Numbered from the stretch's first letter, positions 17,169 to 24,368 are shown. The stretch: 30,407 nucleotides of DNA from Methanarcanum sp963640855 (GCA_963640855.1 CAVIAJ010000020.1:1-30407); one strand, 5' to 3'. Notes: generated by a model from the letters alone, not told the origin. Made by a program: numbers and translations.

Positions 17169-17977
17169 TGAAGCCTGAAGATGTCAGAGTATGTGTGCTC
17201 AGAATGGAAGGTACGAACTGCGAGGATGAGATGTACGAAGCCTTCAGGCTTGTAGGCGCATCGCCGGAAAAGGTGCACATCAAGCAGCTGACGGGACAGA
17301 CTTCTCAGGAACTGAAGAGAAGTCTGGAAGATTACGACATTCTGGCGTTCCCGGGAGGATTCTCCGCAGGAGATTACATCAGAGCGGGTGCAATCTTCGC
17401 CGCAAGACTCAAATCCGCAGTAGGTCCCGAACTGAGAAAATTCGTCGAATCGGAGAAACCTGTGTTGGGTATATGCAACGGTTTCCAGATTCTGGTGGAA
17501 TTGGGACTTCTTCCTGCAACGGACGATGCAATGTCTCCGGAGCCTACCGCAGCACTTTACAGGAACGATTCGGCAAGATTCGAATGCCGCCCCACACTTC
17601 TGAGGAATGACAACCGCGGAAAATGTATTTTCACTTCCGAAATTCCGAAGAAGAAAGTTCTGATGATTCCTTCAGCACACGCCGAAGGCAAACTTCTGAG
17701 TGACGATCCCAAATTCTTGGAGAAACTCGAAGAAAACGATCAGATTGTGTTCAGATATGTCGCACCCGAAGGAGAAACGGAATATCCGTGGAACCCGAAC
17801 GGTTCGCCGTCGGATATTGCAGGTATATGCAACCCCGCCGGTAACGTACTCGGTATAATGCCGCACCCCGAACGTGTACTTACAAGGTTCACACATCCGG
17901 ATTGGACCAGAGGATACGATTCCGAAGAAGGCGACGGACTCGGTGTGTTCAAATCCGTTATGAAAAGATTCGTGTGA
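17168..17977 (+). CDS. purQ: Phosphoribosylformylglycinamidine synthase subunit PurQ
   Basis: PurQ is the glutaminase subunit of FGAM synthase and releases ammonia from glutamine for PurL. The class I amidotransferase triad is visible: Cys103 in LGICNGFQIL, and His233 and Glu235 in MPHPER. PGGFSAGDY (62-70) and PSAHAEGK are also family motifs. At 269 aa it is the longer form, with an insert around 125-150, compared with the roughly 225-residue bacterial enzyme. The start at 17168 overlaps the last base of the purL stop codon and is preceded by GGGAGGCGGT. A longer in-frame reading from 16838 runs inside purL and is not the gene start. A strong hairpin follows 4 nt after the stop. Confidence 0.96.
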   Translation: MKPEDVRVCVLRMEGTNCEDEMYEAFRLVGASPEKVHIKQLTGQTSQELKRSLEDYDILAFPGGFSAGDYIRAGAIFAARLKSAVGPELRKFVESEKPVLGICNGFQILVELGLLPATDDAMSPEPTAALYRNDSARFECRPTLLRNDNRGKCIFTSEIPKKKVLMIPSAHAEGKLLSDDPKFLEKLEENDQIVFRYVAPEGETEYPWNPNGSPSDIAGICNPAGNVLGIMPHPERVLTRFTHPDWTRGYDSEEGDGLGVFKSVMKRFV

Positions 17978-17981
17978 ATCG

Positions 17982-18013
17982 GATGAATGCGGGCAGTCAC
18001 ACCCGCATTCATC
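17982..18013. terminator. Bidirectional hairpin between purQ and riboflavin kinase genes
   Basis: Perfect 12-bp arms (17982-17993 and 18002-18013, gatgaatgcggg / cccgcattcatc) flank an 8-nt loop, and A/T-rich sequence (aaaatttattta) follows on the right. The element lies exactly between two convergent genes and can serve both. Confidence 0.7.
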
Positions 18014-18022
18014 AAAATTTAT

Positions 18023-18679
18023 TTACAATTCCACTCTGAGATCGATACGGTCGTTGTCGACAAGACTGAGTGTTCTTCTCAGATGATACTGACAGACAAT
18101 CTCGATGACTTCTTTGTAATGGGATCTCTCGGGAACTACGACTGCGCAGTCGATGTTTTTGATTTTCGCTTTGTATGCGATTACATCGCCGAATGTCCTG
18201 TCCGCATCGGTGAATCCGTGTATCAGGATGCCTGCGGTACTGCGGATGAGATCGAGTTTTCCCACATCTTCCTTGTCGATGGTGAGGTTGAGTGTGCCCT
18301 CATACGGTCTGAAATCCAACTGTTTCTCGAACTGCGTCATGTATCCTTCCTGGCAGATGTAGTATCCGCCCTCCCCCATACCGGAAGTGACGGCACCGTG
18401 GATTACTATATGATCATCCAATTCGAAGATGCGGCGGTACTCGTTGTATTCGTCTCTGAGTACATCGACTCCCTTTTCCGTAATTTTGATACGCTGTTTC
18501 CTCGCACCGAGATCGCGTACTATGAGTTTTTCATCCAGCAGCTCGAGAATCCATTTCGATGCGGACTGCTGACTCATATCCAATGTATCTCCGAGTTCGC
18601 GTGAGGATATCGCGATGAAATCGTCTATTCCTCCCATCAGGGCGATTTTCCTTAACGCGAGTGCGTATTTCTCATCCAT
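18023..18679 (-). CDS. ribK: CTP-dependent riboflavin kinase with N-terminal DNA-binding domain (RbkR type)
   Basis: The product has 218 residues. The N-terminal 75 form a winged helix-turn-helix (ISSRELGDTLDMSQQSASKWILELLDEKLI, about 24-53). The rest is an archaeal DUF120 riboflavin kinase, which makes FMN from riboflavin using CTP. Kinase signatures are GAVTSGMGEGGYYI (95-108), FRPYEGTLNL (123-132) and VPERSHY (182-188). The fused form is known in archaea as RbkR, a regulator of riboflavin genes that is also the kinase. The start at 18679 is chosen over the open reading upstream (to 18790) because a TATA box lies 23-31 nt before it and the family begins at this point. A palindrome at 18714-18730 next to the TATA box is a candidate self-operator. 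No riboflavin synthesis gene is nearby. Confidence 0.88.
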   Translation of the reverse strand: MDEKYALALRKIALMGGIDDFIAISSRELGDTLDMSQQSASKWILELLDEKLIVRDLGARKQRIKITEKGVDVLRDEYNEYRRIFELDDHIVIHGAVTSGMGEGGYYICQEGYMTQFEKQLDFRPYEGTLNLTIDKEDVGKLDLIRSTAGILIHGFTDADRTFGDVIAYKAKIKNIDCAVVVPERSHYKEVIEIVCQYHLRRTLSLVDNDRIDLRVEL

Positions 18680-18696
18680 CGTACTGGCGATATTCA

Positions 18697-18709
18697 CCGC
18701 CGATAAAAA
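18697..18709 (-). promoter_or_regulatory. TATA box region for riboflavin kinase
   Basis: The minus-strand sequence TTTTTATCGGCGG holds the TATA element (about 18702-18710), 23-31 nt before the ATG at 18679. The same 13 bases occur in the fumarase promoter at 171-183. A second TATA-like element (18765-18774) lies farther upstream and would give a longer leader. Confidence 0.45.
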
Positions 18710-18713
18710 AGTG

Positions 18714-18730
18714 TCTGTCCTCCGGACAGA
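18714..18730. promoter_or_regulatory. Candidate operator palindrome upstream of riboflavin kinase
   Basis: The arms tctgtcc (18714-18720) and ggacaga (18724-18730) are perfect inverted repeats around a 3-nt centre. They lie 4 nt upstream of the TATA box of a gene whose product has a DNA-binding domain, which suggests autoregulation. Nothing in the sequence proves binding. Confidence 0.4.
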
Positions 18731-18779
18731 TGTGAGTGTAATCGCGAAACAATCCGATAATAACCATATAAAAGTAAAC

Positions 18780-18807
18780 GACCCCCGCATTGAACGGTAC
18801 GGGGGTC
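18780..18807 (-). terminator. Terminator hairpin after the small membrane protein gene
   Basis: The 8-bp G/C arms (gacccccg 18780-18787, cgggggtc 18800-18807) flank a 12-nt loop. In the leftward direction they are followed by a T-rich stretch (gtttacttttat). The hairpin is 11 nt after the stop of the gene at 18819-19187. Confidence 0.6.
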
Positions 18808-18818
18808 AGAAGTTTGTT

Positions 18819-19187
18819 TCAGACCCTGTCCAAAGTCATCCACTTCTCGGTTGTCTTACCGGAACCGAGTGCGGCGACGACGATGGCCAGGATAAGAAGA
18901 GCGACACCGAACGGGAGGTTGATTGCGTTGAAATAAATCGCAGCAATGATTACAACTGCGTTCGCAAAGCTCATGAAAAGGAACGAGTTGTGGTTACCCT
19001 TGCCGTCTGAGTACAGGAAACCTGCTGCGCCGAAGAAGAGGACCGTTATGAGAAGTCCCAATCCCATGCTTCCGAACAGGTTGTCGGTATGATCGTAGTA
19101 ACCGCATGCCAGAGATGCGATGGCGACGATACCGCCCAGTATGGCAAGTGCCGATGTCAGAATGACAATACTTGGTCTGCCCTCCAT
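18819..19187 (-). CDS. Small four-helix membrane protein, function unknown
   Basis: The protein has 122 residues with four predicted membrane helices (about 7-28, 40-60, 66-86 and 90-109), short loops and a charged tail (GKTTEKWMTLDRV). It has no signal peptide and no cofactor or catalytic motif that I can see. The pattern resembles small archaeal DUF-type integral membrane proteins, but I do not recognise a family. The start is supported by CAAGGT 7 nt upstream and a TATA box at 19221-19230, so unlike most genes here it should have a leader with a ribosome-binding site. A hairpin follows the stop. It lies between the riboflavin kinase and GNAT genes on the same strand, with separate promoters for each, so an operon is unlikely. 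Confidence 0.75.
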   Translation of the reverse strand: MEGRPSIVILTSALAILGGIVAIASLACGYYDHTDNLFGSMGLGLLITVLFFGAAGFLYSDGKGNHNSFLFMSFANAVVIIAAIYFNAINLPFGVALLILAIVVAALGSGKTTEKWMTLDRV

Positions 19188-19220
19188 TTATATTACCTTG
19201 CATCGGGATTGGACTTTCTT

Positions 19221-19230
19221 TTTATAATAG
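19221..19230 (-). promoter_or_regulatory. TATA box for the small membrane protein
   Basis: The minus-strand sequence CTATTATAAA lies 34-43 nt before the ATG at 19187. It predicts a leader of about 13 nt that contains AAGGT (19195-19199). Confidence 0.5.
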
Positions 19231-19268
19231 TTTGCAAGAAATAATGCGCTGGTATGCATCTTTGTGAG

Positions 19269-19769
19269 TTACTCACTGCGTAAATCGGGGAGGATGTGTT
19301 TTTTCATAACAATCGACTGCGGAGAGAACCCGCAGCCTCCGTAGAGTTTTTTCGCAATTGTATTGGGCATACCCACATTGAGTGATAATTCGGTGAGGCC
19401 TTTTTCTCTGCACCACGTTTCGGCCGATTGAATCAGTGCTTTGCCCAATCCTCTGCCTCTGTATTCCTTATCGACGTATATTCCGAGAATGTATCCTGTG
19501 AATTCACATGTGAACTGATCGTTCAGTTTTCCGACCCAAAGCAAACCGATCTTTTTACCGTCTTTACGGAGAAGAAACGCTTCGTTTCTTTCATCATCCA
19601 TATTGAATGAAACAATTCTCATCGTATTTCCGATCCAGAGGTCGTACATTTCTTTCTCGACGCCGTCTACGGATGCCAATACGGCTTCTTCCATACAACC
19701 GAGAACGTATTCCCTGTCATCGGTTTTTTCAAGGACGAATCCTTCTTTCGGAAACGGTATCGAGTCCAT
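19269..19769 (-). CDS. GNAT-family N-acetyltransferase
   Basis: This 166-residue Gcn5-related acetyltransferase moves an acetyl group from acetyl-CoA to an amine on an unknown substrate. The acetyl-CoA binding motif A is clear: LGIYVDKEYRGRGLGKAL (95-112), with the R-G-R-G-L-G-K pyrophosphate loop at 104-110. The beta4/alpha4 region (LSLNVGMPNTIAKKLYGGCGF, about 128-148) has the Asn and Tyr typical of the family. The start at 19769 is chosen because a TATA box lies 23-31 nt upstream and the fold begins here. The longer open reading to 19907 would run into the stop region of the small gene at 19862-20017. Substrate (small molecule, ribosomal protein or antibiotic) cannot be told. Confidence 0.85.
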   Translation of the reverse strand: MDSIPFPKEGFVLEKTDDREYVLGCMEEAVLASVDGVEKEMYDLWIGNTMRIVSFNMDDERNEAFLLRKDGKKIGLLWVGKLNDQFTCEFTGYILGIYVDKEYRGRGLGKALIQSAETWCREKGLTELSLNVGMPNTIAKKLYGGCGFSPQSIVMKKHILPDLRSE

Positions 19770-19791
19770 ACACTGTGTATCTGCTGTTACC

Positions 19792-19800
19792 GTTATAATG
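19792..19800 (-). promoter_or_regulatory. TATA box for the GNAT gene
   Basis: CATTATAAC (minus strand) lies 23-31 nt before the ATG at 19769, giving a leaderless transcript. It is the main reason for rejecting the longer reading frame. Confidence 0.5.
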
Positions 19801-19861
19801 GCAGTGCAGGGAGATTCGTTCTCCTTTCTTATAAGGTAATAAGATAATCTCTGTATCCTGT

Positions 19862-20017
19862 TCAGTTTCCGCGCTGCACCATCACTCCGCCGTACATTCC
19901 CAGGCACATCTGATATACCTGTTCCAAATTTCTGTTCATTTCTTTCTGGTTTTCCAGCATCTCTCTCTGAATTTTCAGCATTTCCAAGAGAATTTTTTCC
20001 GTTGATTCCTGAGTCAT
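19862..20017 (-). CDS. Small 51-codon coiled-coil protein, function unknown
   Basis: A complete frame runs from the ATG at 20017 to the TGA at 19862. The product starts MTQESTEKILLEMLKIQ and ends GVMVQRGN. Residues 9-37 form an amphipathic helix with a heptad pattern: Met13, Met20, Met27 and Val34 at one core position, and Ile16, Asn23, Asn30 and Met37 at the other. A short hydrophobic Gly/Met-rich tail follows (CLGMYGGVMV). A TATA-like box lies 24-33 nt before the ATG, the same geometry as its neighbours, which supports real transcription. It is leftward, 92 nt upstream of the GNAT gene. I recognise no family. A small oligomeric helix or a membrane-touching microprotein is possible. Confidence 0.6.
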   Translation of the reverse strand: MTQESTEKILLEMLKIQREMLENQKEMNRNLEQVYQMCLGMYGGVMVQRGN

Positions 20018-20040
20018 GAATGAAATTCTCTCTGTGTGTT

Positions 20041-20050
20041 TATCTATATT
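20041..20050 (-). promoter_or_regulatory. TATA box for the 51-codon gene
   Basis: The minus-strand sequence AATATAGATA lies 24-33 nt before the ATG at 20017. Confidence 0.4.
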
Positions 20051-20185
20051 CGCATAAATCCGGAAGACGCCGACAAAGTTCCGGATGAGGTGTCATATTC
20101 CTGCGTACGGCGTTATCTGCATTTTTCTTTCTGAAAGTAAAAATCGGCAGTCTTTCCGGATTCTATGACGACATATGTTTGTTTG

Positions 20186-20204
20186 ATAAGTAATCCTTAT
20201 ATAG
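20186..20204 (+). promoter_or_regulatory. Thermosome promoter: TATA box with overlapping palindrome
   Basis: CTTATATAG (20196-20204) is a strong TATA element, so transcription should start near 20225 and give a leader of about 30 nt. It overlaps ATAAG-N5-CTTAT (20186-20200), a palindrome with the same 5-5-5 layout as the heat-shock operator described for Archaeoglobus (CTAAC-N5-GTTAG). Copies of ATCCGGAA (either strand) lie at 20058-20065, 20079-20086, 20154-20161 and 20232-20239 in the same 239-nt gap. Confidence 0.55.
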
Positions 20205-20256
20205 AAGAACAAACTTTAAGCGTATTAGTTAATCCGGAATACGGAGGTAATTGAAC

Positions 20257-21894
20257 ATGGGTATGGGTAATACACCTATCGTGATTCTCAAAGAAGGAAC
20301 AAAAAGAGAAAAAGGAAAGGACGCACAGTTCAACAACATCGCAGCCGCAAGGACAATCTCCGACGCAGTAAGGAGCAGTCTCGGCCCCAGGGGAATGGAC
20401 AAGATGCTTGTCGACTCCATGGGAGATGTCGTCATCACCAACGACGGTGTGACCATCCTCAAAGAGATCGATGTACAGCACCCCGCAGCAAAGATGCTCG
20501 TCGAGGTTGCAAAGACACAGGACCAGGAAGTCGGAGACGGTACGACAACATCCGTCATCCTCGCCGGCGAACTCCTCAAGAAAGCAGTCGACATGGTCGA
20601 CGCCAACGTCCACCCCACAATCATCGCAAGCGGATACAGGCTCGCAAACGCAGAGGCACAGAAGATTCTCATTGACATCTCGAAGAAAGTCTCCTACGAC
20701 GACAACAAGCTCCTCAAACAGATCGCAGAGGTCTCGATGAACAGCAAACAGGTCAACGCCTCGAAAGACTTCTTCTCCGATCTTGTCGTCGACGCAGTCA
20801 AGACAATCGCCGAGAAGACAGACGACGGATACAAAGTGGATCTCAACAACATCCAGACCGTCAAGAAGACAGGATCCTCAATGGATGAGACAGAACTCGT
20901 AAAGGGACTCATCATCGACAAAGAACCCGTCCACAGCGCAATGCCCAAGTCCATCAAGAACGCAAAGATTGCACTCATCGACGCACCGTTCGAAGTCAAG
21001 AAGACAGAGATCGACGCAAAGATTCAGATCACAGACCCCTCCAAGCTCAACGATTTCCTCCTCGAGGAAGAGAACATGCTCAGGAGAATGGTCGAGAAAG
21101 TCAAGGAAGTCGGAGCAAACGTCGTCTTCTGCCAGAAAGGTATCGACGACCTCGCACAGCACTTCCTCTCCAAAGAGGGAATCTACGCAGCAAGGCGTGT
21201 CAAGAAATCCGATATGGAGAAACTCGCAGCATCCACCGGTGCAAACATCATCAACAAGATTTCCGAACTTGACAAATCCGATCTCGGAGCGGCAGGTCTC
21301 GTAGAAGTCAAGAAGATCGGTGACGGCGAGATGACATACATCAGCGACCTCAAAGATGCAAAATCGGTTACAGTCCTCATCAGGGGAGGTACCAAACACG
21401 TCGTTGACGAGATTGAGAGATCACTCATCGATGCATGGTCTGTCGTGAAGGTTGCAATCGAGGACGGAATGATGGTCACAGGCGGAGGTTCGACTGCAGT
21501 CGAAATCGCAATGCAGCTCAGGAGCTACGCACAGTCTGTCGGCGGAAGAGAGCAGATCGCAATCGATTCGTTCGCATCCGCAATGGAGTCCATCCCGACA
21601 ACACTCGCAGAGAACGCAGGTCTCGACCCCATCGACATCCTCATCGAAATGAGGAAACAGCACAAGGCAGGCAAGAAGTACGCCGGACTCAACCCCTTCA
21701 GCGGAAAGGTGGAGGATATGTTCGAGCTCAACGTCATCGAACCCTACAGGATCGGCAAACAGGCCATCAACTCCGCAACCGATGCGGCAGTTATGATCCT
21801 CAGGATCGACGATGTCATCGCGTCACGCAGCATGCCCGCACCTGCAGGTCCCCCGGGAGCGGCAGGTTCGATGCCCAACATGGAAGACGACTAA
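20257..21894 (+). CDS. ths: Thermosome subunit (group II chaperonin)
   Basis: This 545-residue subunit of the archaeal double-ring ATP-driven chaperonin folds cytosolic proteins. ATPase signatures are LGPRGMDKMLVD (42-53), NDGVTIL (62-68) and GDGTTT (93-98), with GGGSTAVEIA in the second equatorial part. The C-terminal tail is rich in Pro/Gly/Ala/Met and acidic at the end (...PNMEDD), as usual. The start at 20257 follows GGAGGT (20243-20248) at 8 nt; a TTG six bases earlier is in frame but less likely. Codon choice is unusually uniform (Leu CTC, Ala GCA, Arg AGG, Asn AAC), as in a very highly expressed gene. Only one subunit gene is in the window; partners may be elsewhere. A terminator hairpin follows. 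Confidence 0.97.
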   Translation: MGMGNTPIVILKEGTKREKGKDAQFNNIAAARTISDAVRSSLGPRGMDKMLVDSMGDVVITNDGVTILKEIDVQHPAAKMLVEVAKTQDQEVGDGTTTSVILAGELLKKAVDMVDANVHPTIIASGYRLANAEAQKILIDISKKVSYDDNKLLKQIAEVSMNSKQVNASKDFFSDLVVDAVKTIAEKTDDGYKVDLNNIQTVKKTGSSMDETELVKGLIIDKEPVHSAMPKSIKNAKIALIDAPFEVKKTEIDAKIQITDPSKLNDFLLEEENMLRRMVEKVKEVGANVVFCQKGIDDLAQHFLSKEGIYAARRVKKSDMEKLAASTGANIINKISELDKSDLGAAGLVEVKKIGDGEMTYISDLKDAKSVTVLIRGGTKHVVDEIERSLIDAWSVVKVAIEDGMMVTGGGSTAVEIAMQLRSYAQSVGGREQIAIDSFASAMESIPTTLAENAGLDPIDILIEMRKQHKAGKKYAGLNPFSGKVEDMFELNVIEPYRIGKQAINSATDAAVMILRIDDVIASRSMPAPAGPPGAAGSMPNMEDD

Positions 21895-21905
21895 ACACAT
21901 TCCTG

Positions 21906-21926
21906 CAGGGGGCATCAGGCCCCCTG
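21906..21926 (+). terminator. Terminator hairpin after thermosome
   Basis: The arms cagggggc (21906-21913) and gccccctg (21919-21926) pair perfectly around a 5-nt loop, 11 nt after the thermosome stop. The moderately T-rich attatctc follows. It separates the thermosome from grpE; the weak TATA-like CATTATCTC (21930-21938) just after it may be the grpE promoter. Confidence 0.65.
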
Positions 21927-21959
21927 ATCCATTATCTCGACATAGAAAAAGGTGAACGG

Positions 21960-22484
21960 ATGACTGTGAAGGAGGACAAAAAAACCGGAAAGGACAAATC
22001 TGCCGATGAGACGGAGGATCTGAAGAAACAGCTGGAAGATGCGAATGCAAAAGCAGGCGAATACCTACAGCTGGCTCAGAGGCTTCAGGCAGACTACGAC
22101 AACTTCCGTAAGAGGACTCAGCGTGAGAACGAAGAGTTCAAAACCTTCGCCACGGCGGGTCTGATCACGGACATGCTGACTATCGTAGACGATATGGACC
22201 GTGCGCTGGAACATGCGGACGGAGAAAACGATTTCGTAATAGGCGTGAGGGGCATCCGTCAGAATCTGATGAAAGCCCTCGAGTCCAAAGGACTCACGGA
22301 AATACCGACCGACGGTAAATTCGATCCGAACTGCCACGAGGCACTCTGTGTCATCGAAGCAGACGAAGACGGAGATATCGCAGAGGTATTCCAGAAAGGA
22401 TACCGCCTTGGAAACAAGGTACTGAGATATTCCAAGGTCAAAGTGACCAAGAAAAAAGAAGAAGAAAAAATAGAAGGTGAGTAA
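21960..22484 (+). CDS. grpE: GrpE nucleotide-exchange factor
   Basis: GrpE (174 aa) releases ADP from DnaK in the Hsp70 cycle. The N-terminal part is charged and helical (about 8-60, long coiled coil with YLQLAQRLQADYDNFRKRTQRE). It is followed by the four-helix region (TDMLTIVDDMDRALEHA) and the C-terminal beta domain ending in YRLGNKVLRYSKVKV, the typical GrpE close. The ATG at 21960 is preceded by AAAGGTGA (GGTGA at 21951-21955). The long reading frame upstream of this ATG overlaps the thermosome in another frame and is not coding. The stop is 1 nt before the dnaK ATG, so grpE-dnaK-dnaJ form one operon. Archaea that carry this set are thought to have taken it from bacteria. Confidence 0.95.
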   Translation: MTVKEDKKTGKDKSADETEDLKKQLEDANAKAGEYLQLAQRLQADYDNFRKRTQRENEEFKTFATAGLITDMLTIVDDMDRALEHADGENDFVIGVRGIRQNLMKALESKGLTEIPTDGKFDPNCHEALCVIEADEDGDIAEVFQKGYRLGNKVLRYSKVKVTKKKEEEKIEGE

Positions 22485-22485
22485 G

Positions 22486-24363
22486 ATGTCAAGAATAATC
22501 GGAATCGATTTGGGAACAAGCAACTCTGCCGCCTCTGTTATGGAAGGCGGAAGGCCGAGCATGATCCCGAGCGCAGAAGGAACAAGCGTGGGCGGGAAAG
22601 CTTTCCCCTCGTATGTAGCATTTACAAAGGACAGTCAGCTCCTCGTCGGAGAGCCTGCAAGGAGACAGGCCGTTACCAACCCCGACGGAACAATCAAGAA
22701 CGTCAAGAGGAAGATGGGAACATCCGAGAAGGTTACCGCACTCGGCAAAGAGTACACACCTCAGCAGATTTCCGCATTCATCCTCCAGAAGATGAAGAGG
22801 GATGCAGAGGCATACCTCGGAGAGACAATCGACAAAGCCGTCATCACCGTTCCCGCATACTTTGACGACAACCAGAGACAGGCAACCAAAGATGCAGGAG
22901 CAATCGCAGGACTCGATGTAGTCCGTATCATCAACGAACCTACGGCCGCAGCACTCGCATACGGTCTCGACAAGGGAAACGTTGCACAGAAGATCCTCGT
23001 GTTCGACCTCGGAGGAGGTACACTCGATGTCACAATCATGGACTTCAGCGACGGAGTCTTCGAAGTCATGTCTACATCCGGAGATACCAAACTCGGAGGA
23101 TCCGATATGGATGAGGCACTCACGAAATACGTGCTCGGAGAATTCCAGAAAGAATCCGGTATCGACCTTTCCAAGGACAACACCGCATTCTGGAGAGTAC
23201 GTGAGGCATGTGAGAAAGCCAAGATCGAACTGTCCACAACAATGCAGACAGAGGTCAACCTTCCGTTCATCGCATCCGATGCAAGCGGACCGAAGCACCT
23301 GGTACAGACAATCACACGTGCAAAGCTCGAGGAAATCGTCACACCTATCGTATCCCGCTGTAAGGGACCGATTATGCAGGCACTTAGCGATGCTTCGCTC
23401 ACAGTCGACGGTATCGACAAGATCATCATGGTCGGCGGACCGACAAGGATGCCTATCGTGCAGAACTTCGTCGAGAACATCGTCGGACCGAAGATTCAGC
23501 GCGGTATCGACCCGATGGAATGTGTCAGTATGGGCGCCGCAATCCAGGGAGCAGTCCTCTCCGGAGATGTGAAGGATGTTCTCCTTCTCGATGTTACGCC
23601 GCTGTCACTCGGTATCGAGACCCTCGGAGGAATCTCGACCAAACTCATCGACAGGAACACCACAATCCCCACCAAGAAATCACAGGTGTTCTCCACAGCA
23701 CAGGACAACCAGCCTGCAGTAGAGATTCATGTGGTTCAGGGAGAGAGGGAGATGGCATGCGACAACACCTCGCTCGGAAGATTCACACTCGACGGAATAC
23801 CTCCCGCACCCCGCGGAGTACCTCAGATTGAGGTTACTTTCGATATCGATGCGAACGGTATCATCAACGTATCCGCAAAGGACAAGGGAACCGGCAAAGA
23901 GCAGAAGATCACGATTGCTTCATCGAACAAACTTTCGAAAGAAGAAATCGATCAGATGGTCAAACAGGCCGAACAGTTCGCAGACGCCGACAAGAAGAAG
24001 CGCGAGGAAATCGAAGTCAAGAACCAGGCTGAGACTGCAGTTTACTCTGTCAAGAAATCACTCGACGAACTCGGAGACAAAGTTTCCAACGACGAGAGAG
24101 CGAAAGTGGAGGCTGCAATCGGCGATCTCGAGAACGCCAACAAATCCGGCAACACCGAAGACATCAAGAAAAAACTCGACGCCCTCTACAAAGCTATGGA
24201 ACCTATCTCACAGAAGGTGTACCAGCAGGCTCAGCAGCAGGGCGGATGCGGATGCGGCGGTGCGGAACAGCAGCAACAGCAACAGCAGAGCCGTGAAGGC
24301 GAAGCCAAGAAGGCCGACGGAGACTTCGTCGACGCCGACTACAAAATCGTAGACGACCAGTGA
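22486..24363 (+). CDS. dnaK: Molecular chaperone DnaK (Hsp70)
   Basis: This 625-residue ATP-dependent chaperone works with DnaJ and GrpE. Nucleotide-binding motifs are IIGIDLGTSNSAASV (4-18), VFDLGGGTLDVTI and MVGGPTRMP. The interdomain linker (VKDVLLLDVTPLSLGIET) and substrate-binding domain follow. The C-terminal tail is unusual: a GGCGCGG stretch and seven glutamines (595-601) replace the Gly/Met/Pro-rich segment common in bacteria, before the usual acidic end (DADYKIVDDQ). The ATG at 22486 follows GGTGA (22476-22480) by 5 nt; the GTG at 22477 is in frame but has no ribosome-binding site at the right distance. The gene follows grpE by 1 nt and precedes dnaJ by 5 nt. Confidence 0.97.
   Translation: MSRIIGIDLGTSNSAASVMEGGRPSMIPSAEGTSVGGKAFPSYVAFTKDSQLLVGEPARRQAVTNPDGTIKNVKRKMGTSEKVTALGKEYTPQQISAFILQKMKRDAEAYLGETIDKAVITVPAYFDDNQRQATKDAGAIAGLDVVRIINEPTAAALAYGLDKGNVAQKILVFDLGGGTLDVTIMDFSDGVFEVMSTSGDTKLGGSDMDEALTKYVLGEFQKESGIDLSKDNTAFWRVREACEKAKIELSTTMQTEVNLPFIASDASGPKHLVQTITRAKLEEIVTPIVSRCKGPIMQALSDASLTVDGIDKIIMVGGPTRMPIVQNFVENIVGPKIQRGIDPMECVSMGAAIQGAVLSGDVKDVLLLDVTPLSLGIETLGGISTKLIDRNTTIPTKKSQVFSTAQDNQPAVEIHVVQGEREMACDNTSLGRFTLDGIPPAPRGVPQIEVTFDIDANGIINVSAKDKGTGKEQKITIASSNKLSKEEIDQMVKQAEQFADADKKKREEIEVKNQAETAVYSVKKSLDELGDKVSNDERAKVEAAIGDLENANKSGNTEDIKKKLDALYKAMEPISQKVYQQAQQQGGCGCGGAEQQQQQQQSREGEAKKADGDFVDADYKIVDDQ
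24268..24288 (+). repeat. CAG/CAA trinucleotide run in dnaK
   Basis: Seven glutamine codons (CAG CAG CAA CAG CAA CAG CAG) form a short in-frame repeat near the dnaK 3' end. They follow a run of Gly/Cys codons and further Gln codons from about 24226. Repeats of this kind can vary in length between strains. Confidence 0.85.
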
Positions 24364-24368
24364 ACAAT

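Noticed and set aside
18680..18780. FMN riboswitch upstream of riboflavin kinase
   Set aside because: The gap is too short and shows only a simple palindrome; archaeal riboflavin genes are regulated by RbkR proteins.
18680..18790. N-terminal extension of the riboflavin kinase
   Set aside because: It would span the TATA box and palindrome, and the family starts at the ATG at 18679.
18765..18807. TATA-like element on the plus strand followed by a hairpin, possible small RNA
   Set aside because: The hairpin is better explained as the terminator of the leftward gene at 18819-19187, and no defined RNA end follows.
22489..23298. Long open frame (269 codons) antisense to dnaK
   Set aside because: Long antisense frames opposite dnaK are a known by-product of its codon pattern. 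The translation is Cys/Ser/Val-rich without domains, and there is no promoter for it.
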